25,597 nt of DNA from Clostridiales bacterium (lineage in GTDB: Bacteria > Bacillota > Clostridia > Oscillospirales > Oscillospiraceae), in contig DYBS01000010.1 in NCBI GenBank assembly GCA_019418525.1, forward strand, positions 1 to 25,597, written 5' to 3'. The position numbers and the translations under genes were made by a program. Under the pieces are notes generated by a model. The model worked only from the letters and a program-made list of their open reading frames with translations, was not told the DNA's origin and ran no database searches. Within the stretch, counting starts at the first letter, position 1; every line of letters begins with the position of its first letter. Below are positions 13,536-21,176 of this stretch, in pieces.

Positions 13536-15591
13536 ACTGTTCCTTCGCCCCCAAAAGCTTCTCCAAAAATTCTTGCTGGCGCTCGTCCTGGTACAGTGGG
13601 CGGATCGTCTCCCGCCACAGGGCCACCTCCTCCGGCGTGGGGACCACCACGTGCATCCCCTTGGCCACCAGCTCCTCCTTGGCACGGGCGTTGACCTCCC
13701 GCTGCCGTACCCGCAGCCACCGGGTACTCTCCTCCGCCACCTGGAGGAGCATGGAGCGCCGCGGCTCATCCAGCTGTGCCATAGACTGGCGGGAGACGCA
13801 CAGGGCCTCCATGCTGTACCAAAGGCGCAGCTCGGTAACATAGTCCTGGTAGTGGTAAAACTCCATATCCAGGATATTGCTGTACGGGTTCTCCTGGCAG
13901 ACGATAAGATTGGCTGCCAGCGCCTCCCGAATGTTATTGTAATAGATCTGAAGCGGGATGGCCCCCAGGTGGTTGAAGTAGTCCTTGATACGCTTGGACG
14001 CCAGAATCCGGATCTTACGCCCCTTCAGGTCGTCCGGCACCCGGATGGGGGTATCCCGGGAAGTAAGATACCGCCAGCCCATGGACCAGATATCCAAACA
14101 GTGTACCCCTGTGTTGTCCAACCGCTCCCGCAGCTCGGGCACAACGGTGTGGTGGAGGATAGCTTCCGCCTCCTCCTCCGAGTCAAAGAGCAGCGGGAGC
14201 TGTAAGGTAGCGGCCGCCCCGTCGGTAAAGGAGTCCAGCGCAATGGTGGACCCCACCACCATATCCAACGTTCCCGAGGCCAGCATCTGGAAGAGCCGCC
14301 GGTTGTCCCCCGAGGTAGAGACGGTGTGCAGGTCGATTTGGAAGGTCCCACCGCTCCTCTGATACAGGGTTTCTGAGAGATACCTCAGGCCCTGGTAGAG
14401 TATGCTGCCCGGCTGGACGATGATACCGGCGTTCCAGACAGTCTTTTTGGCCCGCTCCACGGCGTACAAGCGGAGCACCGTCCTGTCCTGGATGTGGTGC
14501 AGGGGGTCCAGCTCCAGCGCGGCGCGCAATTTCTGCAGGCGCTGGGTGAGGGTATTGCGGTGGACCCCCAGCTCCCGGGCACTCTCCACCGGGCTGTTCC
14601 CGCTGTGCGCCAACGCCAGCGCCGTCTCGGCCACAGGGGAATTGTGGGCCAGAACGGCGCTGACATCCTGGAGGAGGTTCCGCTGCAGCCCCCTATCCAG
14701 GCCGGAGAAGAAATACTCCAGCAGATGCGATTGGATGAAGAGGCAGCCCTCTCCCCAGCGGCTGCACACCTCAAAGTTGGAATAGAGGTAGTTGGCCTCC
14801 TCATAGCTTTGGTGCAGCTGTCCGGCAGAGGTGTATACACTGCCCACACAGCCTCCGGCCTCCACCTGCCCGCCGGTGACTGAGAGGAGATAGCGCGCCA
14901 GCGCCAGGATCAGACCGCGGATCTCCTCCTCGTCCCGCTCCGGCGCCGACACTGCCCGGAAAATCAGCAGACACCCGGTATTGAGCCGGGCGTAGATATC
15001 CTCCTCACCCAGCATCCCCGATTCCCTGGCCCAGCGCTCCATGTCCAGCGCCACCTCCCCGGCCCGGGTACTCACCCGGCGCTCACCGCTGCGCACTGGT
15101 ACACAGAGTACCGCGCGGCGGGGAAGGTCCATCGTATAATTCAGGGCCCGGAAGTAGGACTCCACCTCGGTATCCATGATCCCCGCCCCGGCCAGCTGAT
15201 TGGTCAGCAGGCTGCGCTTGCGAGCATTCAATTCCAACTGGCTTTGCAGGTCTGCCGAGCGCTTGACCTGGAGCAGCGTCTGGGCATAGGCCGCGGTGCT
15301 TGCCCCATCCGGCTCCAGTACCACCACATGGCACACCAGCTCCCCGCCAAATACGCAGGGCTGAGCCCACGCCCCCATTTTCGCCGCCGGAGCGCAGCTG
15401 CCCTGCTCTGCGCAGGCATTCAGGATGGCGCACGCCCGCTCCCGCTGCTCCCCGTCGGTCAGTCCCCACAGACTCCAGTCCGGTCCGGCAATACACACCG
15501 GCGCGATGACCACAGCCTGCAAAATGGGCATCAGCTCCTGGACCATTTCCTTGCCCCCGGCCCCGGATGGCCCTCCAGCCCCTTTCCCCAT
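13516..15591 (-). CDS. Fusion regulator: CdaR/PucR-like transcription factor joined to a cytoplasmic TRAP solute-binding (DctP) domain
   Basis: One uninterrupted 691-codon frame; ATG at 15591 follows AAGGAGGTG at 7 bases. Residues 1-135 form a sensor-like region, 140-300 a CdaR/GGDEF-like middle domain and 325-378 a PucR-type HTH (ARELGVHRNTLTQRLQKLR, then ELDP). From about 388 to 680 there is a full DctP fold: SGTLDMVVGS, LQLPLLF, GWRYLTSR with R507, GRKIRIL with R528, LGAIPLQI and CQENPYSNIL with N568. These equal SiaP R127, R147 and N187, the carboxylate-binding residues. There is no signal peptide or membrane segment, so this domain sits in the cytoplasm. It aligns block by block with the operon's own DctP. 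Inference: it senses the imported acid directly and controls the downstream operon. I know of no described family with this architecture. Domain calls are strong; function is inferred. Confidence 0.92.
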   Translation of the reverse strand: MGKGAGGPSGAGGKEMVQELMPILQAVVIAPVCIAGPDWSLWGLTDGEQRERACAILNACAEQGSCAPAAKMGAWAQPCVFGGELVCHVVVLEPDGASTAAYAQTLLQVKRSADLQSQLELNARKRSLLTNQLAGAGIMDTEVESYFRALNYTMDLPRRAVLCVPVRSGERRVSTRAGEVALDMERWARESGMLGEEDIYARLNTGCLLIFRAVSAPERDEEEIRGLILALARYLLSVTGGQVEAGGCVGSVYTSAGQLHQSYEEANYLYSNFEVCSRWGEGCLFIQSHLLEYFFSGLDRGLQRNLLQDVSAVLAHNSPVAETALALAHSGNSPVESARELGVHRNTLTQRLQKLRAALELDPLHHIQDRTVLRLYAVERAKKTVWNAGIIVQPGSILYQGLRYLSETLYQRSGGTFQIDLHTVSTSGDNRRLFQMLASGTLDMVVGSTIALDSFTDGAAATLQLPLLFDSEEEAEAILHHTVVPELRERLDNTGVHCLDIWSMGWRYLTSRDTPIRVPDDLKGRKIRILASKRIKDYFNHLGAIPLQIYYNNIREALAANLIVCQENPYSNILDMEFYHYQDYVTELRLWYSMEALCVSRQSMAQLDEPRRSMLLQVAEESTRWLRVRQREVNARAKEELVAKGMHVVVPTPEEVALWRETIRPLYQDERQQEFLEKLLGAKEQYAKKRT

Positions 15592-15695
15592 GACAGCACC
15601 TCCTTATCACTAGCATAGCACAGCAAACTTTGTGCCGCCACGGTCTTTTTGTTGGCAATTTTAACCTCTTATTGCTGTTTTCCTGGAAATAAAAG

Positions 15696-15728
15696 GACCG
15701 GCGCGCCGCATCCTGCGGCGCGCCGGTC
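15696..15728 (-). terminator. Terminator after the selenorhodanese gene
   Basis: A 15-bp perfect GC-rich stem (15696-15710 with 15714-15728, loop of three) is followed on the minus strand by CTTTTATTT. It lies 23 bases after the true TAA stop of the rhodanese gene. This supports reading that gene through its internal TGA to this position. Confidence 0.85.
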
Positions 15729-15751
15729 TGCTATGAGATGGTAATCTCCGA

Positions 15752-16687
15752 TTACTTCTCCATCGGCATGGAGGCGTCGCCGCCCCACTCGTAGATGGAA
15801 CCCTCATAGTTTCTCACATTTGCAAAGCCCACGGCTTTGAGTATCATGGCGGTGTAACCCGACCTGATACCCATCGTTCAGTAGACGACGAAGTCGTCAT
15901 TGGGCTCGACTCCGTATTCTGCCATAATGGCGGTGATCTCTTCCTTGCTCTTGGGGGTGCCGTTCTCGTTGAGCAGATCCTGCCAGAGCAGGTTCACGGC
16001 CCCGGTGATATGGCCCCCACGGGGCTCGCCGGAGTTCTGAGAACCGCCGAACTCCTTGGCGGTACGCACGTCAATGATGACCTGGTCGTCCAGGTGCTCA
16101 TAGACGTAGTCCTTGGTGGCGATGTAGCTCTCGTCGTAGTCCTTCACGACCACGCCGGTGGCGGGGGTGGGCTCGGTGACCTCCTTGGTGGTCTCATAGC
16201 CCAGGGCCTCCCAGTTGCTCAGGCCGCCCATCAGGAACTTCACGTTGTCCAGGCCGGCAATCTTCATCTGCCACACGGCCCGGCCATCGGCGCCGGGGCC
16301 CTGGAACACGTCGGAATAGCACACTACCGTCTTGTCGTTGGTGATGCCCAGGGCCTCCAGCCGCTTGACCATCTCCTCCTTGGGCACGATGGTGCCCCAG
16401 CCGGGATCGCCGGGCTGACCCACCGTGTCGGAGAAGGCGTGATATCCCACGCTAATGGCACCGGGAATGTGCCCCTTCTCATAGATCTCAGGTGTGTTGC
16501 AGTCCAGCAGGACCAGATCTTCGCTGCCCAGGAGTCCCTTCAGCTCGTCCGCGGAGATGAGAAAATCCACATCGGCGTACTCATCCACGCTCCCGCTGCC
16601 TTCGGCAGCCGGCTTGGAACATCCCGCGGTCATCATCAGCATAGACGCCAGCAGCAGCGCCAACACTGATCGGACCGTTCGCTTCAT
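15752..16687 (-). CDS. Exported two-domain rhodanese selenoprotein (lipoprotein; catalytic Sec at residue 270)
   Basis: A 311-residue frame if the TGA at 15880-15878 is read as selenocysteine. The signal peptide MKRTVRSVLALLLASM has a lipobox MTAGC (Cys23). The first rhodanese domain (about 40-165) lacks a catalytic Cys, as in thiosulfate/mercaptopyruvate sulfurtransferases. The second (about 183-305) reads DFVVY-U-TMGIRSGYTAM, where every ordinary rhodanese has Cys (YC..G.RS). After the TGA 41 sense codons continue the fold (AVGFANVRNYEGSIYEWGG) to TAA, just before a terminator. With TGA as stop the enzyme would end at its own active site, so Sec is by far the better reading. It would transfer sulfur (or selenium) outside the membrane. 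It is 29 bases behind a VTT-type membrane protein gene in one operon. Confidence 0.9.
15846..15880 (-). promoter_or_regulatory. UGA codon and putative SECIS hairpin of the rhodanese gene
   Basis: After the TGA, AUGG-GUA (15874-15868) can pair with UAC and CCAU (15856-15854 and 15849-15846). The apical loop is about 11 bases with Gs, and there is a 4-base bulge on the 3' side. Position and size suit a bacterial SECIS; the fold was drawn by eye. Confidence 0.5.
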
Positions 16688-16716
16688 TGTCCTCGCTCCT
16701 TTCGCATTCTCTTTAT

Positions 16717-17364
16717 TTACGCCCGTCCGCGCAGAGAGCGGACGACCGGAAATAACACAGCCAGCACACAGCAGACCGCCAGCACAGGGCGCAGCGGCAG
16801 GTTTGCGGCCAGATAGGGCAGCAGGGAGAGCAGCACCCCCGGCACCGCCCCGGCGGCAAAGCCCTTCACCGGGCAGCCCATGGCGCCCCACACCAGGGCG
16901 AATACCCCGCCGGGCGCCAGCGGACACACCGCACCGGCCAGAGCCAGCCACGGCGCCTCCCGGCGCACCCACTCCAGCGCGCCCGTTCCCCGGGGCAGGC
17001 GGCGGCACAGCGCCGCCACGCCGTCGGCCAGCAGCAGACGGGCCAGCCCGTAGAGGAGAATCTGCCCCGCCAGAGTCCCTACCCAGCCCAGGGCCAGCGC
17101 AGCGCCGGGCCCGAACAGGTCCACCATGGCCCCCATGGTAGACCGCTCCGGCAGCACCAGCAGGGCGGTCTGGAACACCTTGGACAGCAGCGCCGCCGCC
17201 GCCGACCAGGGCGCAAATCCCAGCCAGTAATTGGCGGTAAAGGTGCGGTCACTATTATTCAGGATGAAAAAGGCCCGATTCACCGTGACCTTCAGAGGGG
17301 AAAACACAAACAGCCAGACCAGAAGCACCACGAGGCCCAGCCGGAGCAACCACCGCCGCTTCAA
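16717..17364 (-). CDS. VTT-domain (DedA/TVP38-like) membrane protein, divergent
   Basis: A 215-residue integral membrane protein with an N-terminal helix (about 6-24), a re-entrant/helical core around 45-110 (VDLFGPGAALALGWVGTLAG) and two or three C-terminal helices (140-210). The layout resembles the VTT/TVP38 family but is more divergent than the two plus-strand copies. The start is TTG at 17364 after AAGGGTG; an in-frame stop lies three codons upstream and no ATG is near. It is the first gene of the operon with the selenorhodanese, behind a consensus promoter at 17427-17454. Family members are linked to lipid scrambling or ion uptake, and one DedA protein to selenite uptake; the role here is unknown. 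Confidence 0.75.
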   Translation of the reverse strand: MKRRWLLRLGLVVLLVWLFVFSPLKVTVNRAFFILNNSDRTFTANYWLGFAPWSAAAALLSKVFQTALLVLPERSTMGAMVDLFGPGAALALGWVGTLAGQILLYGLARLLLADGVAALCRRLPRGTGALEWVRREAPWLALAGAVCPLAPGGVFALVWGAMGCPVKGFAAGAVPGVLLSLLPYLAANLPLRPVLAVCCVLAVLFPVVRSLRGRA

Positions 17365-17426
17365 TCCGTTTCACCCTTTCCATATTTATACATCCAAATC
17401 TATCTTTCCATCGATAGGCTCTATTC

Positions 17427-17454
17427 ATTATAAAACCAGAATCGGGATTGTCAA
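17427..17454 (-). promoter_or_regulatory. Sigma-70 promoter for the VTT-selenorhodanese operon
   Basis: On the minus strand, TTGACA (17454-17449), a 16-base spacer and TATAAT (17432-17427), both perfect consensus hexamers. The start codon is about 60 bases downstream. Confidence 0.85.
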
Positions 17455-17527
17455 TCACAGATCCCTGTACTCCATATATTTATCGAAAACTACAATATTT
17501 TACTTTATCTTTATAGAATATCGAAAT

Positions 17528-17557
17528 TTGACAATCTGTTTCACCCCCTCCTATAAT
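17528..17557 (+). promoter_or_regulatory. Sigma-70 promoter for the TVP38 gene pair
   Basis: TTGACA (17528-17533), an 18-base spacer and TATAAT (17552-17557), perfect hexamers. The expected start is near 17564, leaving a leader of roughly 100 bases. Confidence 0.85.
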
Positions 17558-17570
17558 GAAAGCGCACTTG

Positions 17571-17640
17571 GCCGGACCCTCTCCAGCGGTCCGGCACTTA
17601 AGTTTTTAGGGATGGCCCCTGATGGGACAGGCTCCATCCC
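17571..17640 (+). promoter_or_regulatory. Structured 5' leader with terminator-like hairpin
   Basis: GCCGGACC (17571-17578) pairs with GGTCCGGC (17588-17595) and is followed by ACTTAAGTTTTTAG. A second stem, GGGATGG/CCATCCC (17609-17615 with 17634-17640), ends directly before the ribosome binding region of the first TVP38 gene. The layout suggests attenuation or translational control of the pair, or a terminator that leaks. No known riboswitch class was recognised. Confidence 0.5.
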
Positions 17641-17662
17641 GGAAAGAGAGAGGTCGATCTGC

Positions 17663-18367
17663 ATGAGATCCAAAACGCACAAATATGGCAAATGGGTCCT
17701 GCTGGCCGCGCTGGTGGTGATCGTGGCGGTGTGTGCCACGGTGCCCGCTCTGCGCAGCTGGTTCGGCTCGGTATTTGCTCTGCTGTCCTCCATGAATGTG
17801 GAACAGGTGGTGGAGTACATCCGCAGTTACGGTCCCTGGGCCGCCGCTATCTCCTTCTTCCTGATGGTGCTCCAGTCGGTGGCCGCCCCCATCCCCGCTT
17901 TCCTGCTCACCTTCGCAAATGCCGCCATCTTCGGCTGGTGGAAGGGCGCCATTCTCTCCTGGAGCAGCGCCATGGCCGGCGCGGCGGTGTGCTACTTCAT
18001 CGCCCATGTGCTGGGCCGTGACGTGGTGGAGCGTCTGGCCTCCCGCAGTGCCCTGGCCTCGGTGGATGTGTTCTTTGAGCGCTATGGCAAGCACGCCATC
18101 CTTATCTGCCGCCTGCTCCCCTTCGTCTCCTTCGACCTGGTGAGCTACGCCGCAGGCCTGACCGGCATGGGCTTCTGGGGCTTCTTCCTGGCCACCGGCC
18201 TGGGTCAGCTCCCCGCCACCCTCGTCTACTCCTATGTGGGCGGCATGATGACCGGCGGTATGAAGTATTTCGTCACTGGTCTGATGATCCTCTTCGCCAT
18301 TGCCGCCCTGGTGGCCATGCTGAAGAAGGTCTACAACGACCGCCACGCCTCCAGTCATGAAGTATAA
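17663..18367 (+). CDS. TVP38/TMEM64 (VTT domain) membrane protein, first of pair
   Basis: A 234-residue integral membrane protein with an N-terminal helix (about 10-33). The VTT core (about 60-200) contains PIPAFLLTFANAAIFGWW, a GR-ending helix and ICRLLPFVSFDLVSYAAG followed by GQLPATLVYSYVGG, all typical of TVP38. ATG at 17663 was chosen because it starts a classic charged N-terminus; upstream in-frame codons have no ribosome binding site. It overlaps the next TVP38 gene by 11 bases. It is divergent from the operon with another VTT protein and the selenorhodanese, so the four genes probably serve one envelope function, perhaps sulfur or selenium handling (inference). Confidence 0.9.
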   Translation: MRSKTHKYGKWVLLAALVVIVAVCATVPALRSWFGSVFALLSSMNVEQVVEYIRSYGPWAAAISFFLMVLQSVAAPIPAFLLTFANAAIFGWWKGAILSWSSAMAGAAVCYFIAHVLGRDVVERLASRSALASVDVFFERYGKHAILICRLLPFVSFDLVSYAAGLTGMGFWGFFLATGLGQLPATLVYSYVGGMMTGGMKYFVTGLMILFAIAALVAMLKKVYNDRHASSHEV

Positions 18368-19031
18368 ACGAGTCTGGGTCTTTGTGGGATTGATCGTGCT
18401 GGTGCTTCTGCTCAACGCCCACTTCGGCTGGTCCCGGCTCCTCACCGACCCGGCCAGCCTGCCCGCTCTCCGCGACGCACTGGAGGACCATTTCGCCCTG
18501 GCACTGCTCCTCTACATGGCCATCACTGCCGTGGGCTGCGTGCTGCTGGCGCTCCCGGGTGTCACCTTTGCCATCGCCGCCGGACTGCTCTTCGGGCCGG
18601 TGTGGGGGACCCTGGCCTGCGCCCTGGCGGCCACGGTGGGCGCCTGTGTCGCCTTTTTAGCCGGGCGCTACTTCCTCAAGGACGCAGTGAAGCCCATGCT
18701 GGAGCGCAGCCCCCTGCTGCGCCGCCTGCTCTTCGAAGGGGCGGGAAAAAGCGACATCTATCTGCTCATGGTCACACGTCTGGTGCCTCTGTTTCCCTAT
18801 AATCTTCAAAATTTTGCCTATGGGGTGACCGATATCCGCTTCTCCCGCTATGCACTGTACTCGGCCCTGTTCATGCTCCCCGGCACCGCCATCTATACGG
18901 TGGGTGCCGCCGGTGTGACGGATTCCCAACACCGGGTGGCCTGTCTGATCTTTGCCGCGGGGCTCTTTGTAGTGGTACTGCTGCTGTCCCTCTTCTTGAA
19001 GCGCCGGGTTTTGAATGAGAACCCCCAATAA
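18357..19031 (+). CDS. TVP38/TMEM64 (VTT domain) membrane protein, second of pair
   Basis: A 224-residue membrane protein with an N-terminal helix (about 6-22) and the VTT core (about 50-180). Motifs are LALPGVTFAIAAGLLFGPVW, GRYFLKD and VTRLVPLFPYNLQNFAYG, with the conserved Arg-Leu-Xaa-Pro and an Asn-rich turn, and a C-terminal helix (about 190-215). The ATG lies inside the end of the preceding gene (11-base overlap), which indicates translational coupling and perhaps a heteromer. Transcription ends at the hairpin at 19042-19073. Confidence 0.9.
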   Translation: MKYKRVWVFVGLIVLVLLLNAHFGWSRLLTDPASLPALRDALEDHFALALLLYMAITAVGCVLLALPGVTFAIAAGLLFGPVWGTLACALAATVGACVAFLAGRYFLKDAVKPMLERSPLLRRLLFEGAGKSDIYLLMVTRLVPLFPYNLQNFAYGVTDIRFSRYALYSALFMLPGTAIYTVGAAGVTDSQHRVACLIFAAGLFVVVLLLSLFLKRRVLNENPQ

Positions 19032-19041
19032 CAGATGAAAC

Positions 19042-19073
19042 AACAGGCAGACGCCTTTCGGCGTCTGCCTGTT
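19042..19073. terminator. Intrinsic terminator between TVP38 pair and CYTH gene
   Basis: A 14-bp perfect stem (19042-19055 with 19060-19073, loop TTTC) is followed by TGTTATTC on the plus strand. It serves the TVP38 pair and probably also the convergent CYTH gene, whose stop codon is three bases away. Confidence 0.85.
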
Positions 19074-19075
19074 TG

Positions 19076-19531
19076 TTATTCAGGGGCATGTCCCAGCCGG
19101 CTGAGGCTGGCGTTGGTATACTCCCCGTCGTAGGTCACCTCCCGGCCAAACCACGCCGGAGGCTGAAAGGCCAGGGCCTCCGCCTCGCTGGGGAACTCCA
19201 CCTCCGCCAGCACCAAAGGCGCAAAGGGGGGCGCAAATACATCCAGCTCCACGGTATAGGCCCCCAGAGGGATGCGGTAGCGGTCCTTGGCGATGACTGC
19301 CCCGTCCGCCTTGGGCAGCAGGTGACGGTAGGCCTCCTCGCTCAGGGGGAGCTCATGCTCCTCCCGGGCCAGCAGACCCTCCCCCTTGCAGGTGAACCAA
19401 AACTCCTCCCCACTGCGGCGGATGCGCAGCACCGGCCGGGTGCAGAGGTAGGCCTGCTCGATGCGCCGCACCGGGCAGCACTCCAGATTTGCGGGCAGCT
19501 CTTGCACCAGAAATTTCCGCTCGATTTCCAA
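19076..19531 (-). CDS. CYTH-domain triphosphate tunnel metalloenzyme
   Basis: A 151-residue protein of typical short bacterial CYTH length. The start MEIERKF carries the signature ExExK (E2, E4, K6). Later strands show RIRR, WFTCKGEG, ARxEHEL, KDRYRI, VELDVF and AEVEFPSE, the alternating charged residues that line the tunnel. Most such bacterial proteins hydrolyse inorganic triphosphate or nucleoside triphosphates; a few are class IV adenylate cyclases or thiamine-triphosphatases. The start appears to be TTG at 19531 after GAGGGGGG; the conserved motif begins right there, so a later start is excluded. It is monocistronic, between a terminator and the liv control region. Confidence 0.9.
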   Translation of the reverse strand: MEIERKFLVQELPANLECCPVRRIEQAYLCTRPVLRIRRSGEEFWFTCKGEGLLAREEHELPLSEEAYRHLLPKADGAVIAKDRYRIPLGAYTVELDVFAPPFAPLVLAEVEFPSEAEALAFQPPAWFGREVTYDGEYTNASLSRLGHAPE

Positions 19532-19787
19532 AAAACCCCCCTCTTTCCTTGTCTGCCCCTATGGTACCACATCCCCTTCTCCCTGTCAGCCCTTTTGACA
19601 TGAAAGTTAAACTATCAGTCCCTGCATCCAGACCGAGTCTGCACGCGGTTTCTCAAAAAATTATTTTATTTTAATTTTGGGTACAATCCATCATAGAAAA
19701 ATTCGATCTTGTGTGATAAAGCAAAAAATTTCGCATAAAATACCTGGAAATCTCTCCTCAATCGGAAGCATGTCCCGATAAAAACAG
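19532..19787. other. Intergenic stretch before the liv promoter
   Basis: AT-rich spacer without a gene. It contains an isolated TTGACA at 19595-19600 without a matching -10 box, and a possible weak second promoter whose -10 is TACAAT near 19682-19687. I see no further feature in it. Confidence 0.5.
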
Positions 19788-19816
19788 TTGCAAATTACTT
19801 CGTCAAGGCGTATAAT
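19788..19816 (+). promoter_or_regulatory. Sigma-70 promoter of the livKHMGF operon
   Basis: TTGCAA (19788-19793), a 17-base spacer and a perfect TATAAT (19811-19816). The leader to the livK ATG is about 65 bases, with GAGGAGG just before the start. Confidence 0.85.
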
Positions 19817-19888
19817 CTGTTTCATAAACACATTTGTGTTCAGGAGAGAGACATTAGGAAAATTTTTGACTTTGAGGAGGAAACAGGT

Positions 19889-21094
19889 ATGAAATGGAAT
19901 AAACTGATTGCTCTTGCAGTCACTGGCGCTCTGTCCGTCGGGATGCTGTCTGCCTGCTCCGGCACCAGCTCCGACCCCGGCAGCGGGAGCGGTGACAGCA
20001 GCGGTGACAAGGTCATCAAGATCGGCGTCTTTGAGCCCTCCACCGGCGACTCCGCCTCCGGCGGCAAGAAGGAAATGCTGGGCATGCAGTACGCCAACTA
20101 TGAGACTCCCACCGTGGAGGTGGGGGGCGAGACCTACCAGGTCGAGCTGGTCACCGCCGACAACGCCTCCTCCACCGACAAGGCCCTGACCGCCGCCTCC
20201 AGCCTGGTGTCCGCCGGCGTGAGCCTGGTGCTGGGCTCCTACGGCTCCGGCGTGTCCATCGCCGCCGGCCCCACCTTCCAGCAGGCCGGCATCCCCGCCA
20301 TCGGCGTCACCTGCACCAACCCCAACGTGACCATCGACAACGACTACTACTTCCGCATCTGCTTCCTGGACCCCTTCCAGGGCACTGTCCTGGCCAACTT
20401 TGCCACCGAGAAGTTCGGTGCTAAGAAGGCCTACCTCCTGGGCGAGCTGGGCAACGAGTATGACCAGGGCCTCATCACCTTCTTTGAGCAGGCCTTCACC
20501 GCCGCCGGCGGCACCGTCATCAAGGACTCCTACCCCACCAACAACTCCGACTTCACCACCTATCTGAACAAGGCCAAGAACGAGAACGTGGACGTCATCT
20601 TCACCCCCGTCTCCATCGCCTACGCCACTCAGATCATCTCCCAGGCCTCCACTCTGGGTCTGGAGATCCCCATCCTGGGCTCCGACACCCTGGACGACAA
20701 CAAGGTCCTGGAGGCCGACAGCGGCACCAAGGTTCCCCTGTATGTCTCCACCTTCTACCAGGAGGGCGGCGCGCCTGACTTTGACAGCGGCATCAAGGAG
20801 TATATCAACAGCAACGCCGACGCCAAGACCGCCAACGGCGGAGACGACACCATCGCCGCCGTGACCGCCATGGGCTATGACGCCTACTATGTGGCCCTGG
20901 AGGCCATCAAGGCCGCCGGTTCCGCCGATCCCGCCGCCATCCAGCAGGCTCTGTGGAATGTGACCTATGACGGCGTCTCCGGCTCCATCGCCTTTGACTC
21001 CGAGAACGGCGACGCCATCCGCGACACCGCCTATATCAAGGTGTCCGACAACAACGGCGCCTGGAACCTGGAGACCGTCCAGACCGTCCAGTGA
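19889..21094 (+). CDS. livK: ABC transporter substrate-binding lipoprotein, branched-chain amino acid type
   Basis: A 401-residue periplasmic-type binding protein (type I fold, Leu/Ile/Val-binding family). The signal ends in lipobox LSAC and is followed by a Ser/Gly/Asp linker. The mature fold starts at KIGVFEPSTGDSASGG, with the ligand-loop pattern LGSYGSGVSIAAGPTFQQAG near residues 110-130. A strong ribosome binding site (GAGGAGG) precedes the ATG, and codon use is very biased to GCC/ACC, suggesting high expression. It heads a complete liv operon; the ligand could be branched-chain amino acids or another small amide or amino acid. Confidence 0.95.
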   Translation: MKWNKLIALAVTGALSVGMLSACSGTSSDPGSGSGDSSGDKVIKIGVFEPSTGDSASGGKKEMLGMQYANYETPTVEVGGETYQVELVTADNASSTDKALTAASSLVSAGVSLVLGSYGSGVSIAAGPTFQQAGIPAIGVTCTNPNVTIDNDYYFRICFLDPFQGTVLANFATEKFGAKKAYLLGELGNEYDQGLITFFEQAFTAAGGTVIKDSYPTNNSDFTTYLNKAKNENVDVIFTPVSIAYATQIISQASTLGLEIPILGSDTLDDNKVLEADSGTKVPLYVSTFYQEGGAPDFDSGIKEYINSNADAKTANGGDDTIAAVTAMGYDAYYVALEAIKAAGSADPAAIQQALWNVTYDGVSGSIAFDSENGDAIRDTAYIKVSDNNGAWNLETVQTVQ

Positions 21095-21113
21095 TCCGCA
21101 GATAAGAAATGAG

Positions 21114-21143
21114 GTTTGGCGGGGGGCTTTCCTCCCGCCAAAC
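21114..21143 (+). repeat. Hairpin between livK and livH
   Basis: GTTTGGCGGG (21114-21123) pairs with CCCGCCAAAC (21134-21143). A weak T-rich run follows. It probably limits read-through so that binding protein exceeds permease, the same layout as between dctP and dctQ. Confidence 0.65.
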
Positions 21144-21176
21144 TTCTGTCAGTCGTGTGAAAGAGGAGGTTCTCCT

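Noticed and set aside
13516..13841. Longer start for the second CdaR regulator (frame open from 13841)
   Set aside because: The extra 102 residues are Arg/Trp/Ser-rich and overlap the DctP domain of the fusion gene in another frame; ATG at 13535 begins the recognisable regulator.
15878..15880. TGA as the true stop of the rhodanese gene
   Set aside because: The protein would end at its catalytic residue; downstream codons restore rhodanese sequence up to a TAA followed by a terminator.
16717..17008. Extended N-terminus of the rhodanese gene (frame open from 17008)
   Set aside because: It would run through the VTT gene in another frame; the ATG at 16687 starts a proper lipoprotein signal peptide.
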